From positions 6,634,001-6,698,000 of the forward strand of contig NC_091049.1 of assembly GCF_963966145.1 (NCBI RefSeq): a DNA stretch of 64,000 bases, in the 5' to 3' direction. How positions within the stretch are numbered: position 1 is the first letter of the stretch; every line of letters starts with the position of its first letter. The notes under the pieces are model-generated. The model did not search any database and was not told the origin of the DNA. It saw nothing but the letters and a program-made list of their open reading frames with translations. Below, piece after piece: positions 33,284-44,842 of the stretch. This DNA comes from Tenebrio molitor (lineage: Eukaryota > Arthropoda > Insecta > Coleoptera > Tenebrionidae). Made by a program: the position numbers and the translations under genes.

Positions 33284-33449
33284 GTATAATATTTATAATT
33301 TTGAATTATTGTGATCAGTTTTGCAATTTTTTGCTTCATTATTTACAATATTTCTAAGAAGTGATTTTATGTCAATTTTACGTCAAATAACATACACATG
33401 GCAACCTGGCTTTGATTGTTCTTTCTTATTTAGACGGATACAACAAAAG

Positions 33450-34330
33450 TGAAATATTTCTCTTCGCTATCGTTGCAAATGTTCTTCAAATTTATTTTGA
33501 TTTTATCGCATTTTGGTTCAAGAACAAGACCTCGGTGAAGGATGAACCAAGAATGACTCCACGCCGTGACTAAGTTTTTCATGAATCCGTTTAGTGTTTT
33601 CTAAATAAGTTGTATCGTTGCAAAAGTTGTTCATAAATAAAAGGAAAATTATCCAAGTCTAATATTTACGAAATGGGTGGTAATGAAACAACTATTCAGC
33701 TATAATTTTCACAAATTTGGTAATCTTTATTAAAAATTGGATAAGTGGACCATAACAAATGTTTTTATTAGACCCATAAAACATCTAGATTCTAGAGAGT
33801 TAACTGGACTGGAGAATGGATAGTTTGGTTGCATTAAGGTTTAAAATAAATGAATTAAAAATGCTTGATTTTTTAGAAAAAAAGAAAAGAAACAAATGCC
33901 TATTATTGGAACAATTCCAAGAAATTTTTAGGAAAATGTCAATTTGTAAAAAAAAATTGTTTTGGTTGTCGAAGTCTTCAAAATCTCAGAAATTAGCATT
34001 TTTATAGAGGAATAAATTAATCAAAAAACGTATTCACCAATACCATTTACTAGGGATAACAGTAGTTAGTAGTTAGAGTTGAAAATGTGAACCTACTACT
34101 TAAAATAGTTAATTAGAAATGTATGTGTGGTTCCCTGACGGATTCTTAGAAAACTTCAGATACATCTGTCACCTCAGATCTAGCTTCAAGCAAGTGCGGA
34201 ATCAGCAAGTCTCATTGGAAGTTAGTCAACATTAGTTAGTGATTAGTATTTAAATTTGTGCAAAAACTTTAAAATCACATTGTCAAGGTAAAGCAAAATA
34301 AGACTCTTAAAACACCTATTCACCAGTATG
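33450..34330. repeat. Duplicated non-coding unit of the LRR cluster (copy 3)
   Basis: Third copy of the 9600-10720 unit, including the subfamily-2 N-terminal scrap near 33480-33560. The frame 33816-34007 is not supported as a gene. Confidence 0.6.
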
Positions 34331-34373
34331 GCGCGGCGAGCGGCAACCCCCCAAGGTCGCAAACTCAACAATA

Positions 34374-34760
34374 TTAATAATATGCCTGATAGAAGATACC
34401 TGCCAAGTATAAACTTTTCTGTACCTTTTGCAAGGTAAAACTCCCTATTGATTGGATCAAGATGCAAGTACGTGCTTTTGAAATTGTGAAAAGTGTGTTT
34501 TTTATTGTTTGTATTTTTCCATCCCAAATGCCAAGATCAACGCCCAGTCCCTTACCTTGCAAAAAATTCGTTTCGATTTCGACCACGTTCTTGGCCTGGA
34601 TAAAGATAGACTTGAGATTATCTAGTTTATCGAAGATCTTGCTGCAGAGGATTGTATTGTTCCCAAGATCAAGTGTCACCTCTACGGTATTATATTCCGT
34701 TCTTATGATACTGCTAGTTCTCATTTGAAAAGTGGCAGAATTCTTGTTGAGAATTTTGTT
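34374..34760 (-). pseudogene. N-terminal LRR fragment (LRR-12)
   Basis: MRTSSIIRTEYNTVEV, NNTILCSKIFDKLDNL and VVEIETNFLQGKG match the N-terminal third of LRR-1. The signal peptide is missing and the sequence loses homology after GKIQTIK. It borders a takeout fragment, marking the boundary between the LRR and takeout clusters. Confidence 0.7.
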
Positions 34761-34789
34761 CTTTACTATTAGGATGTTGGTTTCAAAAT

Positions 34790-35000
34790 CCTAGGCGCGA
34801 AAAATAATTGTGTCCTTTGACAACACGTTTACCGAGTACTCGGAAATTCCAAAATTTCTTGAGCGAATTCGTTTCCATTCCTCTTCGCAAAGAAACTGAT
34901 AATGATGGTACCACAACAGGTTCCAAAGTCGGCAAGTTGTAAAACGACAACATGTACAACTTCTTAAAGATAATCAAGTGTCCACGTCTTCCTGTTGGAG
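34790..35000 (-). pseudogene. takeout/JHBP fragment (copy G)
   Basis: LPTLEPVVVPSLSVSLRRGM followed by KFWNFRVLGKRV corresponds to exon 2 of takeout genes. The former signal-peptide codons are present upstream but the ATG is lost, and the cysteine block is deleted between them. Its closest relative is copy H at 42298-42582, in the opposite orientation. Confidence 0.7.
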
Positions 35001-35439
35001 CAGTTGGTGATGGTACTGTGAAAGATGTCGCAGGTGTTTGTACTTATATGTTTTTGCTACTTTGCAAACATGTGTGGTACTGGACTCTTATCAGTATGAT
35101 GTTTACAAAATAAGTAAGAACTTCAAGTGCACCACTTTATTTTTTAAATTTACAAAATTATATCGTTAGGTGTGCATCAACTAAAATGTTAATGGTCAAA
35201 TGTTGGAAAGAGCGATTTGTACAGAAAGTGATAGATTAGAAGAAAAATTCTAGGTTGAATTGTTTTCAATCTAGCCTTGTTTCCTGTTCACGATACACCA
35301 GGAAGAACAATTATTGAGCTGATTAAAAAAAAACAGCACGATTAATTAACATTTTTAAAATGTTGGTGTAAATGCTCTTGATCTTACGATCGATCTAGAT
35401 GTCCTCACCTGAATTACTTAAAATTTTTGTTTATTTTCA

Positions 35440-35660
35440 ATATCGACTGATTGGAAATTGCAGTAATTGACGGTGTTTGATTTGCATAACTGTTAATTAA
35501 ATTATCTGCACTTATTTTACGAGTATGTCTTCTGAAGGGTCAGCTACATCGACTGCTTTGCCGCAAGAAATCCGAAAAAGATTCTGGTGATATCATTGAT
35601 ATTTTACCACCCACGCAGCAAGCAACTAATTGAAATTCCAATCCTTATCAGAGCACCATC
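35440..35660 (+). repeat. Dispersed 200-bp repeat, copy 1 of 3
   Basis: Contains GTGTTTGATTTGCATAACTG and CTTCTGAAGGGTCAGC. It recurs inverted at about 40045-40260 and direct at about 49845-50055. Function unknown. Confidence 0.65.
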
Positions 35661-36234
35661 TTCTTTCTTCAAAATCAGTTATACTTGTTACGATAATTGT
35701 CCCGTCGACGAATCATTTGCATGTACGGGTAAGTTTGAAGTAATTATGGATTATGATAATGTGCTTACAATTATTATTATGTTTATGGATCATATCCCAC
35801 TCTGAAAACTATATCGAATATAACTAAGTACAAAAACATAAATCAGAAGGGCCGTTTTCAGTTTTGTAATAAATTACAACAATTTGCCATTTTGTATGTA
35901 AATTGTTCAGTAAATGGTTTGTGGCTTTTAGGTAGAATATTGTTGTTATTATTATTATTATTAGAATCCGTGACATAGAAGCGCATGTTTTCTATATTTG
36001 TGTTGGCATCTCTGAAAAATTGCCAAGCCTCATCATGGTGTCATTGTCATTCCTTGATTCGTGTCTTAGGTTAGATTTTGAAGTTTGTGTTAATGTGTGA
36101 TAACGACAGTTTAAATTTTTTTGACTTTTGGGTTGAAACATTTGAATTTGAAAGTAGACTATGCCAACATAAAAATGTAAATATGTTGCCAACCTAATAA
36201 AAAGAAATCACAAACATTGGTATTCCCGTATTAA

Positions 36235-36330
36235 AATGTATAGCTTCTTCAGGGTTTCAGGTGTCCCACAAGAATCACTGCTTGACCCTTTGCTATTTAA
36301 TACCTTTTTGTTGCTTATTAACTGTTGTCA
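36235..36330 (+). mobile_element. Non-LTR reverse transcriptase scrap
   Basis: The translation FRVSGVPQESLLDPLLFNTF is the RT motif around SGVPQGSxLGPLLFN. The next motifs are absent and no frame continues, so this is a very short relic. Confidence 0.55.
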
Positions 36331-37255
36331 AATCTTGTACTGCACGGAAGCTTTAGAACAAAATACTCTTATTTTTATACAATAAGTTCATTTCACAAAA
36401 AGCTTTTGCCGATTACATTTATATTTTCCTGCTTATTTACGCCCAGGAAAATTGAATTTTCCGGACTAGTACTGTAAAGACTTTACAAGACGCAAAATAA
36501 ATTTTTTCGATGTTTTTTACTTTGTAACTATAGTTGCCAACAAAATTGACAAACTTGATTTTTGTGGTATTTGTAAACATTTTTTCTAAAATTTGTAAAT
36601 TTTTTTTACGATTTCCAGAAAAATTTAATACAAGACACGTCAGTAAAATCTCTTACTTGACTCGGAGCTTTAAAATACTCGGCACAAAGTGCCTCGTATT
36701 TCAATTTAGCTCCCCTTCAGTAATATGAGATTTTCCTGACTTTTATGTAAATAACTATTGACTCGTCATTCATTTTTGACATTTTTTCTCAATCCCTTAC
36801 ACTCTTACCATGATCCGATGTGTTAGATTACACTACAATTTGTTTGAGTGTATTGGAGCCAACAAATTTCTATCGCTTCTATTTGATTATATTTTATTTC
36901 ATTTCACAGAGATTAAAAAAGTACAATTAGCGAAGCTAAAGCCTTCCAAAAGGCACCAAACTGATTAATGACTTTGCGAAGAGAAATTCTGGCTAAGAAA
37001 TTAATGATATTGAGCCGTATTTTTCTCCGTAGCAATCGCCACAGAGCATCATCCAGTTCTGAACAATTTTCTTCCGCTCTTGGTCCATCTCCCGACTGAA
37101 AGCTGGATTGGCTTTCTAAAGGCATTTAGGTGTAACAAAGAATCAACCAGTTGTGTTAATTACTTTTATTATGCTTCAGTTCAGTACAAAGAAAGGAGAA
37201 AGCAACAAAGCTCAGTTCAGTAAAGCATAAACAGATGTGTCGCGAAAAGATGCCA
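36330..37255. other. No supported gene
   Basis: AT-rich sequence. From about 37060 the GATTGGCTTTCTAAAGG and AATTACTTTTATTATGCTTC stretches recur at about 44690 and 57055. They are the shared 3' flank of the duplicated takeout genes. Confidence 0.5.
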
Positions 37256-37259
37256 CCTC

Positions 37260-38146
37260 TTATACGCCTTCGAAGAGCTCTGTGAGAGGCACTTTGCTCA
37301 ACAAATTATTGAAGATGTCGCTATAAGCCTGCGCATAAGAGTCTCCATATGCGTACTGGAGCATAATGAAGATTTCCTTCGACTTCTTGGTTAGCGCTCG
37401 ACTGTAAGCGTCATTCAACTCTTTGTCCTCAAATAAGTTTTCGAAGTAAAAGGTCATCGACTCCGGTTCCATAGTGATTTTGCTACTGACCACCTTCAAG
37501 TATCTCGCCCCGTTCTTGGTGTACTCCTCGAATTTGAAAATGAGGGTGTACAAGACATTGTCTGAAACGTGACTTCATTGGTCGAACATTTTTCCCAAGA
37601 GAAACCACTCACATGCTTTGACATTTGCGAGTCCTGCAGCGTCTATCGGCAACAGGAACATGTTGCCCTACCTGATAATCGAGCAAGTACCGAATTTCTG
37701 GATTCACCAGCCGGATGGTCAAGGTTAGGTCGTCAAAATTCATTCTGAAATATTTTGGCTGTAGACTCTGAAAGTGTTCCGTTGGTGCTTACGTTGCTTT
37801 GGTGGAGGTGATGTTGGTGCGTCCAGTAATTCGATAGTTGGTGAACTTCTGGTCCATGCTGACGTTGATTCCAGAGTTGAGCGTGACGGCAGGGATCAGG
37901 AAAGGCTCGAAGCTCGGCAGGCCGTACTCTTTGATCGGTTTGCTAAGCTGGCTGACAGCGTTCTGGATCGCCGAAGACAGGCAGTCGTTGAAGTTGGATT
38001 TTCTCTTGTCGCATCTTTGGAACGTCGAAGCTGGAAGGTTAGAGCGTTAGGTGAAGTCGTAGCTGTTGGAAAATGGATTTACGGAGCGACAGAGAGTTGG
38101 AGCTGTGCACTAAGCAAAAAACGGAGAACAGCATCAAAAGCTTCAT
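37260..38146 (-). pseudogene. takeout/JHBP-family gene with a 2-nt lesion (copy C)
   Basis: Four exons: 38083-38146 (signal peptide MKLLMLFSVFCLVHSSNS), 37793-38030 (RCDKRKSNFNDC, LPSFEPFLIPAV, FTNYRITGRTNI), 37613-37744 and 37260-37561 (PESMTFYFENLFEDKELND to VPLTELFEGV). All splice sites are GT-AG. The exon lengths equal those of the intact copy at 57208-58095, except exon 3, which is 132 instead of 134 nt. Two bases are missing in LDYQVKG, which shifts the frame. The promoter is intact. Either a young pseudogene or a sequencing error; if the latter it would be a working secreted ligand carrier. Confidence 0.8.
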
Positions 38147-38174
38147 TTTGGCACGGTGCAGTTGCTGATGGAAC

Positions 38175-38205
38175 TGAAGAGCGTGGAGATTTGCTTGTAT
38201 TTATA
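38175..38205 (-). promoter_or_regulatory. Core promoter of takeout copy C
   Basis: TATAAATAC (38197-38205) lies 30 nt upstream of a TCAGTT initiator with A at 38175 on the minus strand. The intervening bases are the same as in the intact copy D. Confidence 0.7.
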
Positions 38206-38639
38206 TCAGTTCTAGGGTATTGAAGCGTTTCTGCAAACTTGTTTCATAGTGGACCTTCGTTGGTAATTGCAAATATGCCAACTGGTGTGCTGGTGCTGGC
38301 TAAAAATATAACTAGAATTAAATAACGTAACTGCAGCTGACACTGAATTTTATCGTAAGTGATTTGCTTTTCTTTTTCTCTTGTACTAAAGCACCACGCA
38401 TTTATTACCGTGGACTGGATTTTATGATTGTTTATTTATTTGGTAGATTGCATTTAATTGCATACTTGATTCACATTACTTTTTGTAATTAGTTTCATTA
38501 CGAACTTCTCCTTGTTCTACATTATTACATAATAATTATCTCTGATGAATCTCCTATTGCGTCCCTGTGATATGAATGATATGTATGCTGTCCAAATGGG
38601 TACAATTTTTTTATAATATTCTTTAACTTCTGCTAACGA

Positions 38640-39220
38640 AATTTTATCAAATATTGTATGATACACGTAAATAATAAAATCGCGCCTGTGTGTATCTCCA
38701 TAGAAACGGTTAAAGTGGCGAGTAGAAATACATAGTTCAAGTCCTAGGAGTAGAAGTGTCCACAGGCGGCTCGATCGAGTCAAATGTAAGGTTATTTGAA
38801 GCATTTGTCACGATTTATTTATCAATTACACGAAATATTTAATAATTAAATTATCCCTATTAAAAAAAGCCCAAAAAAAAAGCGAAATAACGAAATTATT
38901 ATCCAATATTTAACCGGCTCCATTATGGTGAAACACGAGTCGCCATTTATGGGCGTGTCCATGGCATGGATGTCGATGTCAGGTGTCAAAATCAAAAATT
39001 TTGCGCAAAATAGCGCAAGATGACCGTTCAGTGTTAAAAAGTAAATAGTTGTAAGTTGTAATCGTTTGCTATTGACATTTTGAAATGTTTTGTTATATTT
39101 AGCGAAAAACTGAAGTATGTCCGATGCCATTGAAAACGAAATGCATTGCACGTTTCCAGAATTGAGGCAGACCACGGCACTCTCGGTGCAGGATTTAATT
39201 CCACCAAAGTCCCGAAAAGC
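38640..39220. repeat. Dispersed repeat module (copy 4)
   Basis: The only copy lying among takeout rather than LRR sequence. ATG at about 39118 opens MSDAIENEMHC and then diverges. It ends with CACCAAAGTCCCGAAAAG, as in copy 1. Confidence 0.7.
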
Positions 39221-39354
39221 GTATGATTTCTACATAATGCTCCTGATGAAAAGTATCTGGCTACAAAGGTAACATTTCTGGGTTCCCTAGAGGAAGAATT
39301 ATAAATTATTATTGTTGGTTATGTAAGACAACAACCAATTTGACAATGAAAGTC

Positions 39355-39425
39355 AGGCGGCCCCGGGATTAGAACCCGAATATAAAGTGGCGCGCTAGGC
39401 GCTTGGCCACGATGCTCGGTGCCGA
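39355..39425 (-). mobile_element. tRNA-derived SINE head
   Basis: The minus strand shows an A-box-like TGGCCAAGCGCC and a B-box-like GGTTCTAATCC at tRNA spacing. It is followed by a non-tRNA body that ends in TAATAATTTATAATT-type sequence near 39300. Cloverleaf pairing is imperfect, favouring a SINE over a functional tRNA. Confidence 0.6.
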
Positions 39426-39804
39426 GTCATCAGAAAGTTGGGGCCAAGCGCGACGCGAGTGGAGCATTCTCATTGGTCGGCCAATGAGAGAGCAGTGTGC
39501 TCAGAACTAAACCGCTTCGCAAACATCGCCCGGTATCACTGTATACCTAATTGAATGATAAAGTTTCAAATATCAAATTTATGTACCCAACTATATAGGT
39601 ACTCCTCTTATTTACAAAATTTTAATATTCTCAATCAGATGTTTCAATGAGAAATGAAATAATCGAACTGTAACATTCTCTACTGCCATAGATTTGGTTT
39701 TCTCTAATTTTTGACGGATTTTGCTGCCTCATTTACCTACCTGATTTCATTTTATTTTAATTAATTTTTTTCTAAAATTCTGTCGAACAAATCACTAAAA
39801 TAAG

Positions 39805-40000
39805 CTTTTTAATGATGCTTCATTTAACCCATGTTCCCAATAAAAAAAATCAAGTTGGCTTTGTATTTTGAAAACTTATGGATATTTTTGTTTTGTTTTT
39901 AATTTGATAAGTAGCTTTTAATGAGTCCTAAGTGCATTTTAAATTTCAAGGTTCTAGCGTAACCATTTTAGCAGGACGGAGCCGGTTCAATACACAATCG
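39805..40000 (+). repeat. Dispersed repeat, also at 46815-47008
   Basis: Both copies share AATCAAGTTGGCTTTGTATT and TTTTAGCAGGACGGAGCCGG. The second copy is interrupted at its end by a TA-flanked MITE. Confidence 0.65.
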
Positions 40001-40044
40001 CCAATTATTTATCCTAGCAAATGTAATTGACTTTGAAGAAAGAA

Positions 40045-40260
40045 GATCAAATAGTGCACTGATAAGGAGTGGAATTTCAATTAAGTAGATACTTTGGTTG
40101 CTCCGTGGGTAGTAAAATATCAACGATATCACCAGATCCTTTTTCGTATTTGTTGCGGCAAAGCAGTCGATGTCGCTGACCCTTCAGAAGACACATAAGT
40201 GCAGATAATTTAATTAACAGTTATGCAAATCAAACAGCGCCAATCAACGCAATTTCCAAT
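40045..40260 (-). repeat. Dispersed 200-bp repeat, copy 2 of 3
   Basis: Inverted copy of 35440-35660. It is part of a larger inverted arrangement that also includes takeout fragments G and H. Confidence 0.65.
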
Positions 40261-40665
40261 CAGTCTAAATCAAGACTTTTCGAATTTGCGTTTACGAAAT
40301 TTGACAAATTTTAAGAGAATTGCTTCTTTGTGTTTTTCGTTATTCAAAATAAACACAATTTTTAAATAGATCAAGTGAGGACGTCTAGATCAATCGTAAG
40401 ATCAAGACCATTTAGTAGAGCAACATTTTAAAAATGATGTTGCATCACGGGCCTGCAACTGCAAAATTACTTTTATTGAACAACCACTTTTGTTCAAACG
40501 AACCTTGATCAAATTGTTTCGTGTTTCAACAATTTCCAAATTAGTCTGGAATTTCGAGGAATTAATCGTGTTTTTTTATCACTTGTATTATCAACAGGAA
40601 ACAATGCTAGATTGAAAACAAGTCAACCTAGAATTTTCCTTCTAATCATCACTTTCTGTACAATC

Positions 40666-42058
40666 CAGTGGCGTCGATAGCTTTTTGCTTTGGGGGGGGG
40701 TCCACGTACTTTTGCATTAAGTTTTTGGTTTTCAATGTAGTTTCCTACTTATAACACTAGAATATGAAATTATCACAATACGACTTGAAGGAACACATGT
40801 TTATTGTTTATACTCATGTTGAAAAAAAAAAACAAAAAAAACCTCAAAGAACAATTTTAGATAAATAGTCCAGCACGGAAAAAAATCGCCAAAAATTATG
40901 ATGTTTTAATTAAAAAAGATCATGATTTAAACAAATACGTACGTATAGTCGTGATCATTAAATTTTGGTCGTCAATGTCATTCTTTGACGCAATTTAAAT
41001 GGTCTATTGTGTTCAGGCCGTTAGCCCTACCACTGGTGGGGGTTACCACCCCCCCCTAACGCAAACCCTTGTTAGTTCTGTATCGCACTTGCAACTGAGA
41101 AATAAAACCAGAAACATCATTTCAATAAGTCTTTTTTTTGCTTCACCAATTTTAAAAGCGCCAAACGATATCGCATTGTAAAACGGTCGTACCTAAATAT
41201 CATAACCTATCATCATGTCGTATGACATTAATTTTCATTTTTTTACACTTTGTTGACGTGGACATAATCCGCTAGGAATTTTTTTTTAAATTTGTGACTA
41301 ACCAAATTTTGAAATGACATTGACGACCAAAATTTATTGCTCGCGACAGTACTTTGGCAGGCAGGCAACGTTCACGTTATTTTGGCATAACGAGAGGCCA
41401 TGATTAATTTTTTTAACGTTGGACACACTGTTTGATTTCTATCACTAAAGTGCCTGACATGCGGACCTATTAAAATGAACATAACATGTTGCTGAATTTC
41501 CCGCGATGTCTGAGTATTCTTCTATTGCAAAGTAGTAAAACTGACAAAAATGCATTAGACATTGACGCTATTTATAACCTCAAACTTAAAAAAATATAAC
41601 CTAATTCAACAGACAGCGTTACTAAAATTAAATGCAAAATTTCCATGGCCTCCCATTAGGCCAAAACAACGTGAATGCATTTTATGTAGTCGATCTTTCA
41701 ATTTTTAAATCGTGATTTTTTTTCAATACCTTATGTATAGGTACAGTGCATTTTTTTAACTGTTGCCAAAGGTAATTGCATGGTAAAAATTATACCCCCT
41801 CTTAATTTTTGTTCAGATGAAAATATTCAAACCATTTTTGGAACAAAGTTGGAAGATTTTTTAAACTAAACTGTCGAAAAAGTTGTGAAAAAAATATTTT
41901 AGTAAAAGTATTTTCTTGCCACTATCATTTTTAGCAGGCTAAAATGTTAACTTTCGTCACCTTCATTTTAAAAAAAGGATTATTCAGTTGTGAAAGAATA
42001 TGGATGAGCTCTGGGGGGGGTCCGGACCCCCTGGACCTCCCCCTTATCTACGCCACTG
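40666..42058. mobile_element. hAT-type non-autonomous transposon with 8-bp target duplication
   Basis: The ends are CAGTGGCGTCGATAG and inverted TATCTACGCCACTG, each followed by a G-run. GTACAATC flanks both sides (40658-40665 and 42059-42066). An 8-bp duplication with CAGTG ends is diagnostic of hAT elements. The 1393-bp interior has no transposase but contains two nested inverted repeats. One is about 40955-41340, sharing TTTTGGTCGTCAATGTCATT. The other is about 41364-41680, sharing a TTCACGTTRTTTTGG core. Confidence 0.85.
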
Positions 42059-42239
42059 GTACAATCTCTCTTTCCAACATTTGATGACTAACGTTAGTTA
42101 ATCTTTGATGCACACCTAATGATACAAATTTGTAAATTAAAAAAAAAAAACAAAGTGGTGCACTTAAAGTTCTTACTTATTTTGTAAACATCATACTGAT
42201 AAGAGTCCAGTACCAAACAAGTTTCCAAACTAGCAAAAA

Positions 42240-42582
42240 CGTATAAATACAAACACCTGAGACATCTTTAACAGTACCATCACCAACTGCCGCAATATGA
42301 AGATGTTGACACTTTTGATTATTTTTAAGATGATGTAAATATTGTCGTGTTCGATTGTCTTAAACTGACATTAACAATAGTTCTTCAGAGTGGTATCAAC
42401 TAGTTGAATAAACCCAAGGAAAAATACAACTTGCTGAGTTTGGAAGTTTGGAACCTCTTGTGATACCATCACTCTTGGTTTCTTTGCGAAAAGGAATGGA
42501 AATTAATTCGTTCCAGAAATTTTGGAATTTCCGAGTTTTCGGTCGTACCAGAATCAACTCCACCAAAGCGAGGTAAACGTTG
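42240..42582 (+). pseudogene. takeout/JHBP pseudogene (copy H), opposite strand
   Basis: It keeps a TATAAATAC box (about 42242-42250), a signal-peptide start MKMLTLLIIFK at 42298 and exon 2 sequence. KEKYNLLSLE is followed, after a one-base shift, by EPLVIPSLLVSLRKGMEIN, then FWNFRVFGRTRINSTKA ending at a GTAAAC donor. The cysteine block is deleted and no later exons follow. It is the only takeout copy on the plus strand. Confidence 0.75.
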
Positions 42583-43081
42583 CCAGACATGTCTTGTTAA
42601 AGGACACAATTATTTTTTCGCAGCAAATTTCTGTTTATTCTTTGTAACGTTATACTTGGGATTTTTACTATTTGTAAATTGTTAAGTTATTAAAAGTTTC
42701 TCCATTGATCAATGTAACTTTCCACTTGAGCTTTTGAGCTACTGAATGGAAAAAAGCAGTTATAGTAAATTTAAACAAAAATATAATGCCGTTTAATAAA
42801 TGCAACTTATCTTCTTAAGCAACTTAAGAAACTAAACTAATTAAACTGGAAAATATTAAGACAATTTTTTTAATGATTAATTCCCAGGTACATACATCAA
42901 CCGTGCGTGTTCATCCAATCAGAGCGCTTGCTTTCATCCAATCAAAAATGTTTATCGCGATAAAAACTTTCTACTACCCTGTCATCTGTCAAAAGTGTCA
43001 AATTCGCAAATAATTACCTAACGTTAAAGTTTCTGTTCTGGAATTAATCTTACCAAAAATAACACGATCTAATTTTTTATA

Positions 43082-43800
43082 CAGGTGTCCCAAAAAAAAG
43101 ACGAGTCCATAAGTCTCTTATTTATTGGATAATTTTAATTATTTATACACCAAATTAAATGGTTATGAATAGGCTACAAAAGGGCCTAATAAATTTCCGT
43201 ATAACCCTAAGGGCTTCAAGGCTAAACTGTGATTTTTTTTTTTTAATGGGAACACATAATTTTTTTTAGTAATTCTAATAGAGATTTTTATTCTTAAAAC
43301 AACAATGTATCACAAGTATACACTTACATACCAAAAATACAAAAAAAAATTTGTAAAAAACGCTACTCTATACTCCATTTTGCGCTAATTATTGGCCACA
43401 TATCTGCGCAATCCCATATGTTATTATTTGTAATTTGTTTTTCCAGCTAACTTAATTTGGTTATTACATTGCATAATGCAATGCATTTTGATAGATTCTC
43501 GCTTGGTGTTCGTCATTTGATTCAAAAGTTAGTGTTATTTTTTTATGTGCAATTATACTTGTGATACATTGTTGCTTTCAGAATAAAAATCTCTATCAGA
43601 ATTATTACAAAAAAATATGTATTCCCATTTGAAAAAAAAATATTTTGACAGTTTAGTCTTGAAGCCCTTGAAGCTATACGTGAATTTAGTAGGCCGTTTT
43701 GTAGCCTATTCACAATCATTTAATTTGGTGTATAGATAATTAAAATCCTCCGATAAATAAGGGAACTATAGACTCGTCTTTTTTTTTTGGGGACATCCTG
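43082..43800. mobile_element. Long-TIR MITE family (copy 2), TA target
   Basis: The ends CAGGTGTCCCAAAAAAAAGA and inverted TGGGGACATCCTG have TA on both sides. The arms share ATAATTTTAATTATTTATAC and CCAAATTAAATGG. 719 bp, non-coding; the better-preserved copy of the family. Confidence 0.8.
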
Positions 43801-44233
43801 TATCTGATAAATTTCCCAATTTTCACTTAAACATTTTTGCTTTAGACACTTTTACTCGTTGATATTTGGGCATTTTTATTCAAAGGTTAAACCCTCGAGC
43901 TAAAGCTCTCGAGCCTAACCAGAACAAAAATGCTCAAATTCAACTCGTAAAATTGTCAAAGCAAAAAGTTTTCGTAAAATTGAAAAATTTATCCGATTAT
44001 AAAATTAGGTCTGCGAAGAAATTTTGCTTCTCAATGTTGGTTCTAAGCAGTTTAGCAGAATTAATTAAGACCTAGAACTCTTTTTTCTTGAATTTTTTTG
44101 TCACCAAAGACCACTCGTTGTTACTTCATTATATCATTCTGATCATCTTTATTGAACTTATGTTTAAAATACGTAGAAAGCAAACTGACATAATTGGAAG
44201 GGTTGCGAAGAAAATGTTGCCACAAGAAGTCAG

Positions 44234-44425
44234 TTAAATCCCATCAAAGCGACTAGAAAGGGCAACTTTGCTTAAGAAATTGTCGAACGCGGCCTTATAA
44301 GATCCAACGTATGAGTCTCTATAGCGCAACATGATCAAATGAAAAACTTCCTTCCATTTTGCTCTCATTTCTCGACCTATATCCTTCATTCAAATCCTTC
44401 TCCTCGAATAAGTTTGAAAAGTGTC
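44234..44425 (-). pseudogene. takeout C-terminal exon relic (copy F1)
   Basis: FSNLFEEKDLNEGYR is followed, after a frameshift, by REMRAKWKEVFHLIML and YKAAFDNFLSKVALSSRFDG with a stop at 44234-44236. This subtype (KDLNEG, SSRFDGI) differs from C, D and E. A sister relic is at 56425-56770. Confidence 0.7.
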
Positions 44426-44842
44426 ATCGTTGAAAATTTCTTCGAAAAGTGGAAGAAGTCTGGCAAAATCAAGTGTGGAGGAATATCAGAACTTTTTTTT
44501 AAATTAATGTGATCACCTTTGAAGGACAAGGGAATAAGGAAGATTCTTAATTTGAAATAATGTACTCGTATTTTGTGGGATTTGTTCGTTGGAAACAACA
44601 AGAAGGAAACAAGCACACCGAGAACAGTCAATGTAAAATATTTCTGTTATTTTTGTTCGCTCTAATTATTTATTGCATTTAGTCGGATTGGTTTTCTAAA
44701 GGGATTTAGGTGTTGATGCATCAAAGGATCATCCAGTTGTGTTAATTACTTTTATTATGCTTCAGTTCAGTACAAAGAAAAGAGAAAGCAACAAAAAGTT
44801 CAGTAAACCATAAACAGATGTGTCGCGAAGAGGTACCACCTC

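Noticed and set aside
37774..38223. 149-aa plus-strand frame (also 57652-58062)
   Set aside because: Antisense shadow of takeout exons 1-2; the minus strand has matching splice sites, signal peptide and family motifs.
39355..39425. Functional tRNA gene on the minus strand
   Set aside because: A and B boxes are visible but the cloverleaf is imperfect and a non-tRNA tail follows.
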